Source: CAZSPL01 sp964608735 (GTDB lineage Bacteria > JAJVIF01 > JAPKYR01 > CAZSPL01). Taken from it: a stretch of DNA of 29,702 nucleotides. Under the pieces are notes generated by a model. The model made no database searches, was not told the DNA's origin, and was given only the letters and a program-made list of their open reading frames with translations. Location: positions 1-29,702 of the forward strand of contig CAZSPL010000014.1 in assembly GCA_964608735.1 (NCBI GenBank), read 5' to 3'. A program made the position numbers and the translations under genes. This document shows positions 1 through 9,124 of this stretch, piece by piece. Every line of letters begins with the position of its first letter. Within the stretch, counting starts at the first letter, position 1.

Positions 1-70
1 GGCAAGGGTGTCCCGATACATCGGGTTTTTACTTTCGCTATTGTCTACTATTTCGTGCTCCCCTTAGTAA
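1..70 (+). repeat. 70-bp repeat, copy 1 (cut by window start)
   Basis: This stretch matches 23155-23224 in the same orientation at 69 of 70 positions; the only difference is t at 56 against c at 23210. It contains a short terminator-like hairpin, CCCGAT (12-17) and ATCGGG (20-25), followed by TTTTT (26-30). In both copies the match stops at the same TTAGTAA sequence, after which the two loci diverge into the 3' parts of unrelated genes. That suggests one end of a small mobile or REP-like element. The left part of this copy lies outside the window, so its full extent is unknown. Confidence 0.85.
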
Positions 71-71
71 A

Positions 72-299
72 ATGATAGACGAAGCCCTGGTGTTTGCCGA
101 ATATTGGACAGATGACGATCAAATCGAGAAATGGCGAAAAGGTCGGATCAAGTGCGCCGAAGTTCTCGTACCCGACCATGTCGACATTTCATTTTTCCTG
201 GGAGCATATGTTTCATGCGTCGAGTCCCGGCGGGAGCTTGTCGAGATGGGATTCACCTTGCCGATCGTCGTAGACCCGCATTTGTTCTTTCAAGGTTAG
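72..299 (+). pseudogene. darT: 5'-truncated DarT (DNA ADP-ribosyltransferase toxin) remnant
   Basis: The 75-residue frame resembles the C-terminal third of DarT/DUF4433 proteins, toxins that ADP-ribosylate thymidine in single-stranded DNA using NAD. Recognisable parts are an AEYW segment (residues 9-12), a KCAEVLV strand (27-33) matching the family strand that carries the catalytic Glu (here E30), a GAYVS strand, and the terminal VVDPHLFF strand. Full-length members have about 200 residues, so the NAD-binding N-terminal part is missing. Homology starts directly after the 70-bp repeat, and the same frame stays open through the repeat to the window edge without any DarT-like sequence. The fragment sits 10 bp before darG, the normal darTG order. 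I infer an element insertion or rearrangement that cut darT. The fragment is unlikely to be active. Confidence 0.8.
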
Positions 300-309
300 G
301 TGACTAAGA

Positions 310-1431
310 ATGATCGAAGTTAAGATAGGCAACATATTTGATTCCAAGGCTCAAACCATAGTTAACACTGTTAACTGCGTCGGTGTCATGGGTAAGGGGA
401 TTGCGCTTGAGTTTAAACAACGTTTCCCGGACATGTATAAAGACTACGTCCAGGCATGCAACCGAAACGAGATAAAACTCGGGAAACCGGTTTTGTACAA
501 ACGAACCGTGGAGCCTTGGATTCTCAATTTCCCCACGAAGGACCATTGGCGGTCGGTGGCACGACTCGAGGATATCAAGAACGGACTTGAATATTTGCTG
601 AGCCATTACAAGGAATGGGGTATTGAATCGATCGCCGCCCCGCCACTCGGGTGCGGGCTTGGCCAGCTCGAATGGAAAGTCATAGGACGAACGCTATACC
701 GTTATCTGAAGGCGATGGATATCCCTGTTGAGCTCTATGCTCCGTATGGCACCCCCGCGGAAGAATTACAGCCCGGGTTTTTGAATGCGGATGAAGTGAA
801 GCAGCTTGGGGCACCGTCCTCGGCGGATCCGACCTGGATTCAGCCGCCGGTGATAGCCCTGGTTGAAATCCTGCACTTGATCGAAGAGGAGCCTTACCAC
901 TGGCCGGTGGGACGGGTGATATTCCAGAAAATTGCTTATGTGGCGACCGCCGAAGGCTTGCCTACCGGGTTGGAATTTACGAAAGGCAGCTATGGTCCTT
1001 ATTCGCCCGGTTTGAAGAAAGCCACGACTCAGCTTGTCAACAATGGCTTGATCAAAGAAGTAAAGCGCGGACAGATGTTCGAGATAATGGTCGGCAAAAC
1101 ATTCAAGGATGCGGAAATATCGTATAAAAATGACCTGGAGCAATGGAAACCCCTGATAGAGAAAGTCGCCGATCTCTTCCTGCGCCTCGACACCCGCCGG
1201 GCCGAAATCGTGGCGACAGTCTTGTTCGCTTATAACCTGTTGCGCGAAACGGGAGCCGGAATTACCGAATTAGATATAGTTGAGGCGGTAATGGAATGGA
1301 AAACCCTGCGACGGCCAAAGCTCGATAGGGATGATATTGCCAAAACAGTGCGAAATTTGGCCGCATTGAGCTGGCTCGATGTGACCGCAAGCGCCGGTCT
1401 GCTTCAAGAAGAAGTTCTCCTTGAATTGTAA
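310..1431 (+). CDS. darG: DarG, macrodomain antitoxin (DNA ADP-ribosyl glycohydrolase)
   Basis: This 373-residue protein has an N-terminal macrodomain (about 1-150) that opens with GNIFDSKAQTIVNTVNCVG and continues with the MGKGIALEFK loop and an APPLGCGLG loop, all hallmarks of ADP-ribose-binding macrodomains of the DarG type. A C-terminal region (about 175-373) has the PHWPVGRVIFQK-like and SYGPYSPGLKK motifs found in DarG C-terminal domains that bind and block DarT. Known DarG proteins remove ADP-ribose from thymidine in DNA and also neutralise the toxin directly. The ATG at 310 follows AGGTG at a workable distance. The frame is intact and of normal length although its toxin gene is truncated, so it is an orphan antitoxin here. 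It converges with the minus-strand operon that ends at 1515. Confidence 0.92.
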   Translation: MIEVKIGNIFDSKAQTIVNTVNCVGVMGKGIALEFKQRFPDMYKDYVQACNRNEIKLGKPVLYKRTVEPWILNFPTKDHWRSVARLEDIKNGLEYLLSHYKEWGIESIAAPPLGCGLGQLEWKVIGRTLYRYLKAMDIPVELYAPYGTPAEELQPGFLNADEVKQLGAPSSADPTWIQPPVIALVEILHLIEEEPYHWPVGRVIFQKIAYVATAEGLPTGLEFTKGSYGPYSPGLKKATTQLVNNGLIKEVKRGQMFEIMVGKTFKDAEISYKNDLEQWKPLIEKVADLFLRLDTRRAEIVATVLFAYNLLRETGAGITELDIVEAVMEWKTLRRPKLDRDDIAKTVRNLAALSWLDVTASAGLLQEEVLLEL

Positions 1432-1514
1432 GTCGAGGCAAACGCAGAGCGCTCGACATGAAATGTATCTTTTTGCCGGGGTTGGCGCGATGAGCGGCCC
1501 AATCGCATTCGGAA

Positions 1515-4500
1515 TCAGAGATCGTCTATCTCCTCGGGTTCGTCGGGGCGCTGGAAGTATTTCACGAGGTGTATTTCATTCCCCGCTTCGTTGAACTCGA
1601 CTTCATCCAACAACTGGCGCATGAGGAACACGCCTCGCCCGGTCGACTTGAACAGGTTTTCCTCGACCGTCGGGTCCGGCAGCGCCTCGTAGTTGAATCC
1701 ACGCCCGGCATCGCGCACCATCAGGCAGAACTTCTCCCTCGTAATAAGGAAGCTGATATCGAGAATCGCCTCGTCATTATGGTCGTTGCCATGCTTGAAC
1801 GCATTTGCGAGTGACTCATCGAGGCTGAGGCGTACGCAATACAGCGTGGTATTGTCGAGGTTGTAAACTTTCAACTGGTCTATAATTGAATTCATCAGGT
1901 CGGCGGATTCGCTGTAGCGTATTCTCTTGTGAACCCACGGGTCTTTCTTGACTTCGAGCACGGCGACGAGGATGTCATCCTGCGGCTTGCCTCCACCGAG
2001 GAACGCGTTCACATCCTCGATTATCCTGTCGCAGAGCTCCTTGGCGTTCAAATCTGTATGCAGCGAGATGAGCGCCTCGAGACGCCTGCGGCCATAGCGG
2101 TCGCCGCTTGCATCCATCGCCTCGACAACGCCGTCGGTGAACATCACGACCCTGTCGCCGTGGGCGAGCTGCACCTGCTTGGCTTCATATTGCGTGTTTT
2201 CATAAATTCCGAGCGGAAGCCCGTTGGCATCGAGCTGGAAGATTTCGCCGGTCTCCGCGCGATGGAGTATCGGCATCTCATGCCCGGCCTTGGCATAGAT
2301 GAGAGTAAGGTCATCGGTGTTGAGCTTGCCATAGAATGCCGTGGTAAACCAACTGTCCTCCTTGACCTGCACCGATACGTTCTGGTTGACGGTCTCGAGT
2401 ACCTTTGTCGGACTGCGCATGGTCTTGGCATCCTTTCGAAACATGCTGAGCAGGCTGAACGTCATGAGCGACGCCGGTATGCCCTTGGTGGCGACATCGC
2501 CGATAACGAACGCGATGGTCGACGGCGCGAGGGAGAAGACGTCGAAGAAGTCGCCGGCGAGTTCCTCGGCGGGACTCAGCGCGGCATGTATTTCAATTTT
2601 ACCTTTCTCGAAATATGTCGGTATGCGGTCGCGCTGGAATTTCTGCGCGACATTGAGCTGCTGGTCGCGCCTCGAATCGCGCTCCTTGACGATTTCGAAC
2701 AGCGTCGCATTTTCAAGCGCGGTGGCGGTCTGGTTTCCGACCGTGGAGAGGAAACTGACATCGCGGTTGTCGAACGCGGCGATGGCCTGGTCCACGGCGC
2801 ATATAATTCCGATGAGTCCTCCCTGGTAGAACATGGGTGTTCCGACGAAGGAGCGGAAATTGTTCTCGACCAACACGCCCTTTCCTTCGAGCCTCTCATC
2901 GTTAGGCGCATCCTCGACGAGCACCGGTTCCTGGCTGTCGATGATATATTTCAGGATTCCCTGGCTCATTCCCTCGAATGGAAGTGCCTCGGCGGCCTTG
3001 CTCACGGATACGAGAGAGCGCTGGCGGAGCACGCCGTCGGGTTCGCGGGTCAGGATGGCGCATGCCGCCGCGCCGAGGCTGGCCCTTACCGCGCGGGCGA
3101 TTTCATTGAACAGCCTGTCGAGGTCGAGTTCGCCGGAGATACGCTCGGAGATACGGTTGATACGCCTGAGTTCCTCGGTGCGCTTGAGGCTGTCCTGTAG
3201 GAGGAGCTTGTTTCGTACGATGGAGAAGATATGGCTCGTAATGTGCGTGAAATGGTCGACCCTCTCCTCGTCGAAATCGTCGATATGATTGCTCTCGATG
3301 AGTAGTACGCCCGAGGTTCGCTCACCGAGCTCAATTGGAATGAGGAGGCGGCGGGTGTTGTGGCCGTTGGTGCTTGTAAGCAGGTCCGATTCGACTACGG
3401 CTGTGGCGGTTTTAATGCAGTGATCGAAGCTTCCCTCCGACGGGGTTTCGGTGTCGATTTCTCCCGAGGAACCAAGCTCGACATAGTGCCCGCCGGATTC
3501 GGCTTTCATATATACGGCGGCGCGTTTTAATTCGTTGGTGACGCGTATATGCTCGAGCGCGAAATTGACGATGCGGTCGGAATCATACATGCGATGCAGT
3601 TGGAAGGAAATATTGTTCAGGTTTCTGAGTTCCTGGTATTTCTGTTTCAGTTTATTGAGGGCGTCTTCAAGGTTGACGTTGGACAACTTCAGCTTCGCGG
3701 CATAAGCGCGGCTTTCCTCGTAGCGCTTATGCAGCTCATGTGACATCTCGTTGAACGACCGGCTGAGTTCGCCCACTTCGCTGATGAAGGCGAAATCGGG
3801 CTTGAGTCGTACGTTGTAATCGCCCTGCGTGATGTCCCTCGCGGCCTGGCTTATTTTCCTCAAGGGGCTTGTGAGGATCTTGATGATGGCGATGAAGAAC
3901 ACGAGGAACACGAGGAATCCCATGGCAAGGAATCCGGAGAGGGTGCGTTCGAAACCGCTGGCGCGCGCGAAGACCTCGAGCTGGTCCTTGACCATGCCGA
4001 GGATGTATCTTTCGCCGCGCGTCGTCCGTGCGACCTGGAAGTAGCCGTCGCTGTCGGCATGGTCCCTGATGCTGATATTGTGATTGTCGCCGAAGGGGAA
4101 CGTCTTCCATGCATCCCTCGTATTCATAAGGGTGCTAACCTTCGCTGCGAGCCCGGCGTCGAAATCGGGCGGATAGACGACCTCCTTGAGCTCGCTGTCA
4201 TATACGAAAGCGGAGCCCACATCGGCGGTCTGGAGATTGAGGAATTTCGTGGTTGAATCGGGGGCGGATTGTATGCGGTCGAGATCGATCTCGTTTTCGT
4301 AACTTCCCCTCATCTCGATTTCCAGCAGCGCGAGGTTGTCGGCGAGAAGCTGCCGGTGCGTTTCGAGCCCGAACTGGTTGATGATTCCCCTGACGCTGAA
4401 GAGGTAGAACGCGAAGAGGTAAACCAGCAGACATACTACGGACAGGAAAATAATGAAAGGCAGACTTCGTTTGTTACCGAGCCAGCGGATGCTGAAGTGT

Positions 4501-4532
4501 AATTTTCGATGTTTTGATTCGCTTTTAGACAT
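1515..4532 (-). CDS. Membrane HAMP-GAF-GAF-PP2C (SpoIIE-type) phosphatase with C-terminal HATPase domain
   Basis: This large signalling protein has 1005 residues. Order of parts: cytoplasmic N-terminus, membrane helix (about 23-48), an extracytoplasmic sensor region (about 50-195), a second helix (about 198-222), HAMP (about 222-275), a coiled coil, two GAF-like regions (about 310-445 and 465-610), a PP2C/SpoIIE domain (about 635-855) and a GHKL ATPase domain (about 880-990). The phosphatase metal-binding motifs are visible: AGDFFD, IGDVATKG, MFTDGVVEA and QDDILVA. The ATPase domain shows an N-box (DESLANAFKHGN) and G-boxes (DAGRGF, STGRGVFLM), as in RsbW/SpoIIAB anti-sigma kinases. One chain therefore carries both the phosphatase and the kinase-like half of a partner-switching system. 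It lies 31 bp downstream of the 4564-6837 gene and is probably co-transcribed. No STAS antagonist or sigma factor is in the window, so the target is unknown. Confidence 0.9.
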   Translation of the reverse strand: MSKSESKHRKLHFSIRWLGNKRSLPFIIFLSVVCLLVYLFAFYLFSVRGIINQFGLETHRQLLADNLALLEIEMRGSYENEIDLDRIQSAPDSTTKFLNLQTADVGSAFVYDSELKEVVYPPDFDAGLAAKVSTLMNTRDAWKTFPFGDNHNISIRDHADSDGYFQVARTTRGERYILGMVKDQLEVFARASGFERTLSGFLAMGFLVFLVFFIAIIKILTSPLRKISQAARDITQGDYNVRLKPDFAFISEVGELSRSFNEMSHELHKRYEESRAYAAKLKLSNVNLEDALNKLKQKYQELRNLNNISFQLHRMYDSDRIVNFALEHIRVTNELKRAAVYMKAESGGHYVELGSSGEIDTETPSEGSFDHCIKTATAVVESDLLTSTNGHNTRRLLIPIELGERTSGVLLIESNHIDDFDEERVDHFTHITSHIFSIVRNKLLLQDSLKRTEELRRINRISERISGELDLDRLFNEIARAVRASLGAAACAILTREPDGVLRQRSLVSVSKAAEALPFEGMSQGILKYIIDSQEPVLVEDAPNDERLEGKGVLVENNFRSFVGTPMFYQGGLIGIICAVDQAIAAFDNRDVSFLSTVGNQTATALENATLFEIVKERDSRRDQQLNVAQKFQRDRIPTYFEKGKIEIHAALSPAEELAGDFFDVFSLAPSTIAFVIGDVATKGIPASLMTFSLLSMFRKDAKTMRSPTKVLETVNQNVSVQVKEDSWFTTAFYGKLNTDDLTLIYAKAGHEMPILHRAETGEIFQLDANGLPLGIYENTQYEAKQVQLAHGDRVVMFTDGVVEAMDASGDRYGRRRLEALISLHTDLNAKELCDRIIEDVNAFLGGGKPQDDILVAVLEVKKDPWVHKRIRYSESADLMNSIIDQLKVYNLDNTTLYCVRLSLDESLANAFKHGNDHNDEAILDISFLITREKFCLMVRDAGRGFNYEALPDPTVEENLFKSTGRGVFLMRQLLDEVEFNEAGNEIHLVKYFQRPDEPEEIDDL

Positions 4533-4563
4533 TAAAATCCGGTCATATCCTGTACTTCTGTTA

Positions 4564-6837
4564 CTAAACCTCTAATACACACTCGCATTCCCTGGAATCA
4601 TTGAAACTTATATTCTCGATGCTTCCCTTCGCGACCGCGGCGACGATGGTGGTGTCGTCATATGCCGGCATCCCCTTCGCGTGCGCGGCGACCGCTTCGA
4701 ACAAGGCGCTGACGATCTCCTCCGGCGACGAGCCGGCCTTTTCCCTCATCACCTTCTCGATACCTTTGTAGCCGAACTGCTCTTTTTCGGAATCAGCGGC
4801 TTCGCAGAGCCCGTCGGTGAAGAGCACTACGACATCGCCCGGCTTGAAACCGATTTCCATCTCGGCGAAGTCGCAGCCGTCCACGATCCCCAGCGCCATG
4901 CCTTCGGGCTCGAAATGCTCGAACCTGTCTTCGGAGGTCCGGTAGACGATTGCGGGATGATGCCCGCCCGAGGCCAGCTTCAACGTGCCGGGGCCGAACA
5001 TGCCGAAAAGCGCGGTTACGAATTTGTCGGGGAAGAATTCCTTGGCGAGGATATCATTCGCCTTATGGAGAAACTGCCCCGGGCGCTGGTCATTCTCGAA
5101 GATAGAGCGGAAGATGGTCATGGATACACTCATCAGGAGGCTTGCGGGCATGCCCTTGCCGGAGATGTCGGCGATGGCGACGCCGAGCCAGTCGTCATTC
5201 AGCGGGTAGTAGTCGAAGAAATCCCCGCCGACTTCCTTCGCGGGATCGCTCCGGGCGTAGAAATCGAAATACTTGTGGCTCATCCTTCCCTTCGGAAGCA
5301 GCCCCCTCTGTATATCGCGGGCGACATTGAGCTGCTCCTCGAGGGAGCGTTTCTCGTTGTGCTCGGTGGAATATGTCCGCTGGTTGTATATCTGGTTGGC
5401 AATCTGCTTGGCGAAGATCGAGATGAACCTCGTCTCCTTGGCCGAGAAGAAGGGATTCGTGTTGGTGAGAAGCAGCACGCCGAGAAACATGTCGTTGCAC
5501 ATCAGCGGCACGGCGACGAGGTTGTCGATGGTGTCGTTGTCGAGCTTGGCGTCCGACGATTCATGCGTTGCCTTGCTTGTGAACGCCCTGATTTCCGGCT
5601 GCTTCACGGTGAGACCCACTACGGATTCGCCGCCGGCTGAAAGCGAGCGGAAGAAATTCTCCGATTCCCCGAGGGCGTAGACATCATCAACACGATCCTC
5701 GCTGAGGAGGATGATCGCCCCGCAGGTGGTGCTGTAGAGGTCGAGAAGAATAAGCAGCGCCTGGAGTATGAACGACCGGAAGCTGCCGATCTCGAGGGTG
5801 GTGATTCCCGCCAGCTCGCCAATTGACTGGAATATCTTGTTGTCGCGGGAGAGGCTGTGTTCGAGGTCGTGATACATGATGAAGTTCGAGAAAATCAGTC
5901 CGAGCTGGTTCTGGAAATCCTCGAGCATCTCCTTGTCCCACTCCTGCATTACGGCCTTCGCCGATGTCAGGGTGAGCCTTCCACGCAGGACATGCCTGAA
6001 TTTGATATCAACACTGATGCTGATGGACTTGAATTCTTCCTCGCTGAGCTCCGCGTTGCCCGGGACAATGAACTGCCTTCCCCATGTGATGATGTCCATC
6101 GAGCCGGTGGCCCTTGAATGCTCGGAGGAGATGATGCCATCGTTGGAATACCTGTGCGCGTCATAGATGTTTGCATTCAGCGGCGATGTGACGAGGTTGT
6201 ACTCGGTAAGGGTGGCTCCTTTCCAGAGGAAACTCACCATTTCACAGTCGAAGATATTCGAGATCCGGGTCAGGAGAGTTTTCACGAAATAGTCTATTTC
6301 ATCGATGTTTCGGCTTACCTGGAAGAGCCTGAGCATGAGCCGGCTCTTGATGTACTTGGCTTCGAAAGCTTCCGCGAGGTCGGATACCACTTTTTCCCTC
6401 GAGGGGATTTCAACCGGCTCCTCGTCGGTCACGACCATATGCAGCCCGAATTTTTCATCATAATGCTTCAGGGCGGCGGCGATAGCCTCGACTTCATCCT
6501 CGGAAGAGAAGCTGTTATTGAAACTGCACACCTGGTCTGAGAGGCCGCTCATAGCCGATTTATCTCTCACACCGTTGGACGCGGCCCTGTTGACGAGGAA
6601 CAGGGGTATGCCCGAAGTACGCTTGTTATGCCTGAGCCATACGGCAGTCTTGAGTACGTCGAAATCAGCGAGGCCGGATTGGAGGAGTATCGCCGCGGGC
6701 CTGTGTTCGAGGCTTTCGCGGATAACGTCATAGCCGGTTGGAACCGGGCGCGGCTCGAAACCGAGTCGCTCAAGCTCACGGGCAATATGCCGACCGGCTT
6801 CGTAATCCGGCGGAAATCCCAAAATTACGATGCTCAT
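4564..6837 (-). CDS. Pseudo-receiver/GAF/PP2C (SpoIIE-type) serine phosphatase
   Basis: This is a 757-residue soluble protein. Residues 1-130 have the alternating beta/alpha pattern of a response-regulator receiver, but the position expected for the phospho-Asp lies in ILLQSG and the conserved Lys region reads SFNNSF, so the domain looks unable to accept phosphate. GAF-like regions follow (about 170-330 and 345-490), then a short coiled coil and a C-terminal PP2C/SpoIIE domain (about 525-740). Metal-ligand motifs are GGDFFDYY, IADISGKG, LFTDGLCEA and YDDTTIVA. GAGG lies just before the ATG at 6837. A possible extended -10 (TGTTATAAA on the minus strand; TATAAA at 6933-6928) lies about 95 bp upstream, without a convincing -35. 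It precedes the HAMP/PP2C/HATPase gene by 31 bp. Family members dephosphorylate STAS-domain anti-anti-sigma factors. Confidence 0.88.
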   Translation of the reverse strand: MSIVILGFPPDYEAGRHIARELERLGFEPRPVPTGYDVIRESLEHRPAAILLQSGLADFDVLKTAVWLRHNKRTSGIPLFLVNRAASNGVRDKSAMSGLSDQVCSFNNSFSSEDEVEAIAAALKHYDEKFGLHMVVTDEEPVEIPSREKVVSDLAEAFEAKYIKSRLMLRLFQVSRNIDEIDYFVKTLLTRISNIFDCEMVSFLWKGATLTEYNLVTSPLNANIYDAHRYSNDGIISSEHSRATGSMDIITWGRQFIVPGNAELSEEEFKSISISVDIKFRHVLRGRLTLTSAKAVMQEWDKEMLEDFQNQLGLIFSNFIMYHDLEHSLSRDNKIFQSIGELAGITTLEIGSFRSFILQALLILLDLYSTTCGAIILLSEDRVDDVYALGESENFFRSLSAGGESVVGLTVKQPEIRAFTSKATHESSDAKLDNDTIDNLVAVPLMCNDMFLGVLLLTNTNPFFSAKETRFISIFAKQIANQIYNQRTYSTEHNEKRSLEEQLNVARDIQRGLLPKGRMSHKYFDFYARSDPAKEVGGDFFDYYPLNDDWLGVAIADISGKGMPASLLMSVSMTIFRSIFENDQRPGQFLHKANDILAKEFFPDKFVTALFGMFGPGTLKLASGGHHPAIVYRTSEDRFEHFEPEGMALGIVDGCDFAEMEIGFKPGDVVVLFTDGLCEAADSEKEQFGYKGIEKVMREKAGSSPEEIVSALFEAVAAHAKGMPAYDDTTIVAAVAKGSIENISFNDSRECECVLEV

Positions 6838-7010
6838 CTTTCCCTCATGCCAAATACTGTCCCCCTTTTCATCAGTAATAACGTCGCATTTAAGGGAAAG
6901 ACGGTTAGCTAAGAATCTTAATCAGTCTTTATAACACCTATTTTAATTTGGCCATCATGAGGCGGCCGCGGGGGGGAACCTTTCGGGTACGGGGGATGGT
7001 AAAGAACTCT

Positions 7011-7691
7011 TTACTTGTCTTTTTTGTTTTTCTTGCCCTTACCGCCATCCTTCTGCTTTATGGTCCTGGTACCGATGCGTCCCTTGGAACTGCGCTTCTT
7101 CCTCTTCGCGAGTGTTGCCTGCTCGCGGCGTTTGTCCAGCCGCCTTATGTAAGCGGGCACCGACACAACAGCAACGGCGCACAGGACCGACATAATCGCC
7201 CAGGTGGTAACGATATATGTTTTGGAGTCCCGGATATGTTTTTCAAGCTCTTCAATCGTATAGTGCCCGGTAAGTTGCGTCGTTTCGGTTGTCTTCTCCC
7301 CGTACATGCTGAACTCGTACGCGCCCGACTCGGGGTTGACCTTGAAATTCACCGGATCGAGGAGATGCACCAATGTCCACATCGGGATGGAATAAATCAC
7401 GAATATGGCGATTATCGCGATTATGCTGAACCAGAACCTGCTGAGCCTGTGTTCGCGCTTCTCGCCATACTGGAATAATGCGATGATAAGCAGGACAATC
7501 GCCCAGACGACGAATCCGAGGAACGCGACGGTGCACGTGCAACTCGGGAAATAGTCGGCGGGATCGGCGAGCAGCGGGTTTTCGGGGTTGATGGCGTAAG
7601 CCGGGTGCGGCATCGCGACGAATGCAAGCAGGATGAGCAGGAGGAGATTGAAGCCGATAAGGATATTTTTACTCATTTTTCGTAAATCCAT
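7011..7691 (-). CDS. Membrane protein of unknown function with basic C-terminal tail
   Basis: I do not recognise a family for this 226-residue protein. It has an N-terminal hydrophobic segment (about 8-33) ending in an AYA motif like a signal-peptidase site, a CTC motif, and further membrane helices at about 52-75, 85-110 and 160-185. The stretch between the last two helices would face outside. The tail (about 190-226) is very rich in Lys and Arg and should be cytoplasmic by the positive-inside rule. It starts 9 bp after the stop of plsC and is probably in the same transcript. A second in-frame ATG at 7676 is an alternative start; neither has a strong ribosome-binding site. Confidence 0.75.
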   Translation of the reverse strand: MDLRKMSKNILIGFNLLLLILLAFVAMPHPAYAINPENPLLADPADYFPSCTCTVAFLGFVVWAIVLLIIALFQYGEKREHRLSRFWFSIIAIIAIFVIYSIPMWTLVHLLDPVNFKVNPESGAYEFSMYGEKTTETTQLTGHYTIEELEKHIRDSKTYIVTTWAIMSVLCAVAVVSVPAYIRRLDKRREQATLAKRKKRSSKGRIGTRTIKQKDGGKGKKNKKDK

Positions 7692-7700
7692 GAATGGCGC

Positions 7701-8393
7701 TTACTTACGCACCGTGGTCTGCAAATTTCGCGGGACCTCGATTATCTTTCCGTCGTCGATATATTTCTTTCTCACGTCCGCGATCCTGCTCATTATTAAT
7801 TCGGCTGATTCGCGAAGCATCGCCCGGTTGGTCAAGTCGCGCTGTTCGGGGGTCAATTCGAACGGTTCGCCGGTGTATACAGTGAGGGGGTGCCTGGCGA
7901 CCTTTTTCGCTCCCCTTGGAAAAGCTTCAAAGGAGCCCTCGATGTAAACCGGGAGAATTGGAGCGTTTGCCTTCGCGGCGATAATAACCGCTCCCGAACG
8001 GCCTCGCTGAAGCCTGCCATCCCTCGATCTGGTACCCTCGGGAAAGATGCCGAGACATCCGCCGGCCTGTACGACTTGCACCGATTTATCGATGGCTTCG
8101 CGTCCGCCGGTGCCGCGTTCGACCGGGATGGTGCCGATGCTCGTAAGGTACCAACTCAGGAATCGCCCGCTCCATAGCTCCACCTTGGCCATGAAACATA
8201 CGCGCCGGTGCCTGTACGCCACCGAGATTATCGGTGGGTCGAGGTAGGAGCAATGGTTGGCCGCGATGATTAACGGGCCTTTCGCGGGGCATAATTCCTT
8301 CCCGTATACCTTCAGGCCATGCCTCATGCGAAAGTATGCGCGAAAGAGGTTGCACCCGATGGTGTATGTAAACGGACGTGGTTCGAATCGCAC
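7701..8393 (-). CDS. plsC: 1-acyl-sn-glycerol-3-phosphate acyltransferase (PlsC/LPLAT family)
   Basis: This 230-residue protein belongs to the PlsC family, which transfers an acyl chain from acyl-ACP or acyl-CoA to lysophosphatidate to make phosphatidate at the inner membrane. The four LPLAT blocks are visible: NHCSYLD (the catalytic NHxxxxD), the GTIPVERG block, FPEGTRSRDG (substrate phosphate binding), and a later PILPVYIEG block. Length is typical. The start taken is GTG at 8393. No good ribosome-binding site precedes it, so a downstream start is possible. It lies between the cyclodeaminase-like gene (74 bp upstream) and the membrane protein (9 bp downstream), all on the minus strand. Confidence 0.9.
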   Translation of the reverse strand: MRFEPRPFTYTIGCNLFRAYFRMRHGLKVYGKELCPAKGPLIIAANHCSYLDPPIISVAYRHRRVCFMAKVELWSGRFLSWYLTSIGTIPVERGTGGREAIDKSVQVVQAGGCLGIFPEGTRSRDGRLQRGRSGAVIIAAKANAPILPVYIEGSFEAFPRGAKKVARHPLTVYTGEPFELTPEQRDLTNRAMLRESAELIMSRIADVRKKYIDDGKIIEVPRNLQTTVRK

Positions 8394-8467
8394 GTGAAAA
8401 GTTTAGCACATTGAGCGTGAATGTTAATGCTTTGGAGATATGAACTCGCGGGAATCCGCCGCGGTTT

Positions 8468-9097
8468 TTATCGGCTCCTGATGACGTTGTAGACGTCGTC
8501 GATGATATCCTGCAGCGCTTCATCGATATTATCCTGCGCCACCTCGATGTCTATCTCGGCTTCGGCGACGAAATCTTCATCCTTAATGTAAGGCAGGTTG
8601 ATCAGCACGTTCAGTAGCGCGCCCTTGCAGCAGGCGACGGCGTTGATCGCGGCGAGCCCGAGGTCGCTTACGAGGGCGGGGTTGGTTATCGGTATCAGCT
8701 CCCCTATGGAATCGAGTATCGCGCGGGCTTTTTTCATCGTGGCGAGCGGCTCCGTAGCGGCGGACTTGAATGCGGCCTGCTGGAATTCCTTTCGCGCTTT
8801 TTTCTCCTCGGGTGTCTCCCTGGGCATTTTATAGCCCGCCATGACGGAATCGAACGCGTCGGCGTCGCGCTTCATCCCCCCGAGCATGTCATCGCGAAGT
8901 TTGACGGCGTCATCGAGCGCGGGCACGAGAACGGCTTCGTGTTCCTCGAATCCCTTCTTGCCGATGGTCAGGTTGAGCACCATCGCGATGAGCGATGCCG
9001 CGCAGGCACCGGAGAGGGCCGCCACGGCGCCGCCGCCCGGAGTATGCGATTTGGATGAAAGCTCCTCCATGAACCGCTCGATAGTTTTTTCCTGCAT
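8468..9097 (-). CDS. fchA: Cyclodeaminase/cyclohydrolase family protein (formiminotetrahydrofolate cyclodeaminase-like)
   Basis: This 209-residue, mostly helical protein matches the FTCD_C/FchA family. The N-terminal signature HTPGGGAVAALSGACAASL (about 18-36) and the ITNPALVSDLGLAAINAV block (about 136-153) are characteristic. Characterised members convert 5-formimino-THF to 5,10-methenyl-THF and ammonia, or act as methenyl-THF cyclohydrolases in one-carbon metabolism. The ATG at 9097 follows a strong AGGAGG. No folate or histidine-degradation gene is adjacent, so the exact reaction is uncertain; some stand-alone members have no tested activity. It is probably the first gene of an operon with plsC and the membrane protein. 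Confidence 0.85.
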   Translation of the reverse strand: MQEKTIERFMEELSSKSHTPGGGAVAALSGACAASLIAMVLNLTIGKKGFEEHEAVLVPALDDAVKLRDDMLGGMKRDADAFDSVMAGYKMPRETPEEKKARKEFQQAAFKSAATEPLATMKKARAILDSIGELIPITNPALVSDLGLAAINAVACCKGALLNVLINLPYIKDEDFVAEAEIDIEVAQDNIDEALQDIIDDVYNVIRSR

Positions 9098-9124
9098 GTC
9101 GCCTCCTGTGAGCGTGGTGGGAAT

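Noticed and set aside
1..1431. Intact DarTG phage-defence module
   Set aside because: The toxin lacks its N-terminal two-thirds within this window, so the module cannot be called functional.
1929..3200. Long open frame opposite the HAMP/PP2C/HATPase gene
   Set aside because: Composition is a mirror of the real gene on the other strand, with no recognisable domain; the minus-strand protein has clear motifs throughout.
8370..8400. GGTTCGAATC with flanking complementary bases, like a tRNA T-arm
   Set aside because: No acceptor stem, anticodon arm or D-arm can be drawn around it; it lies at the plsC start region.
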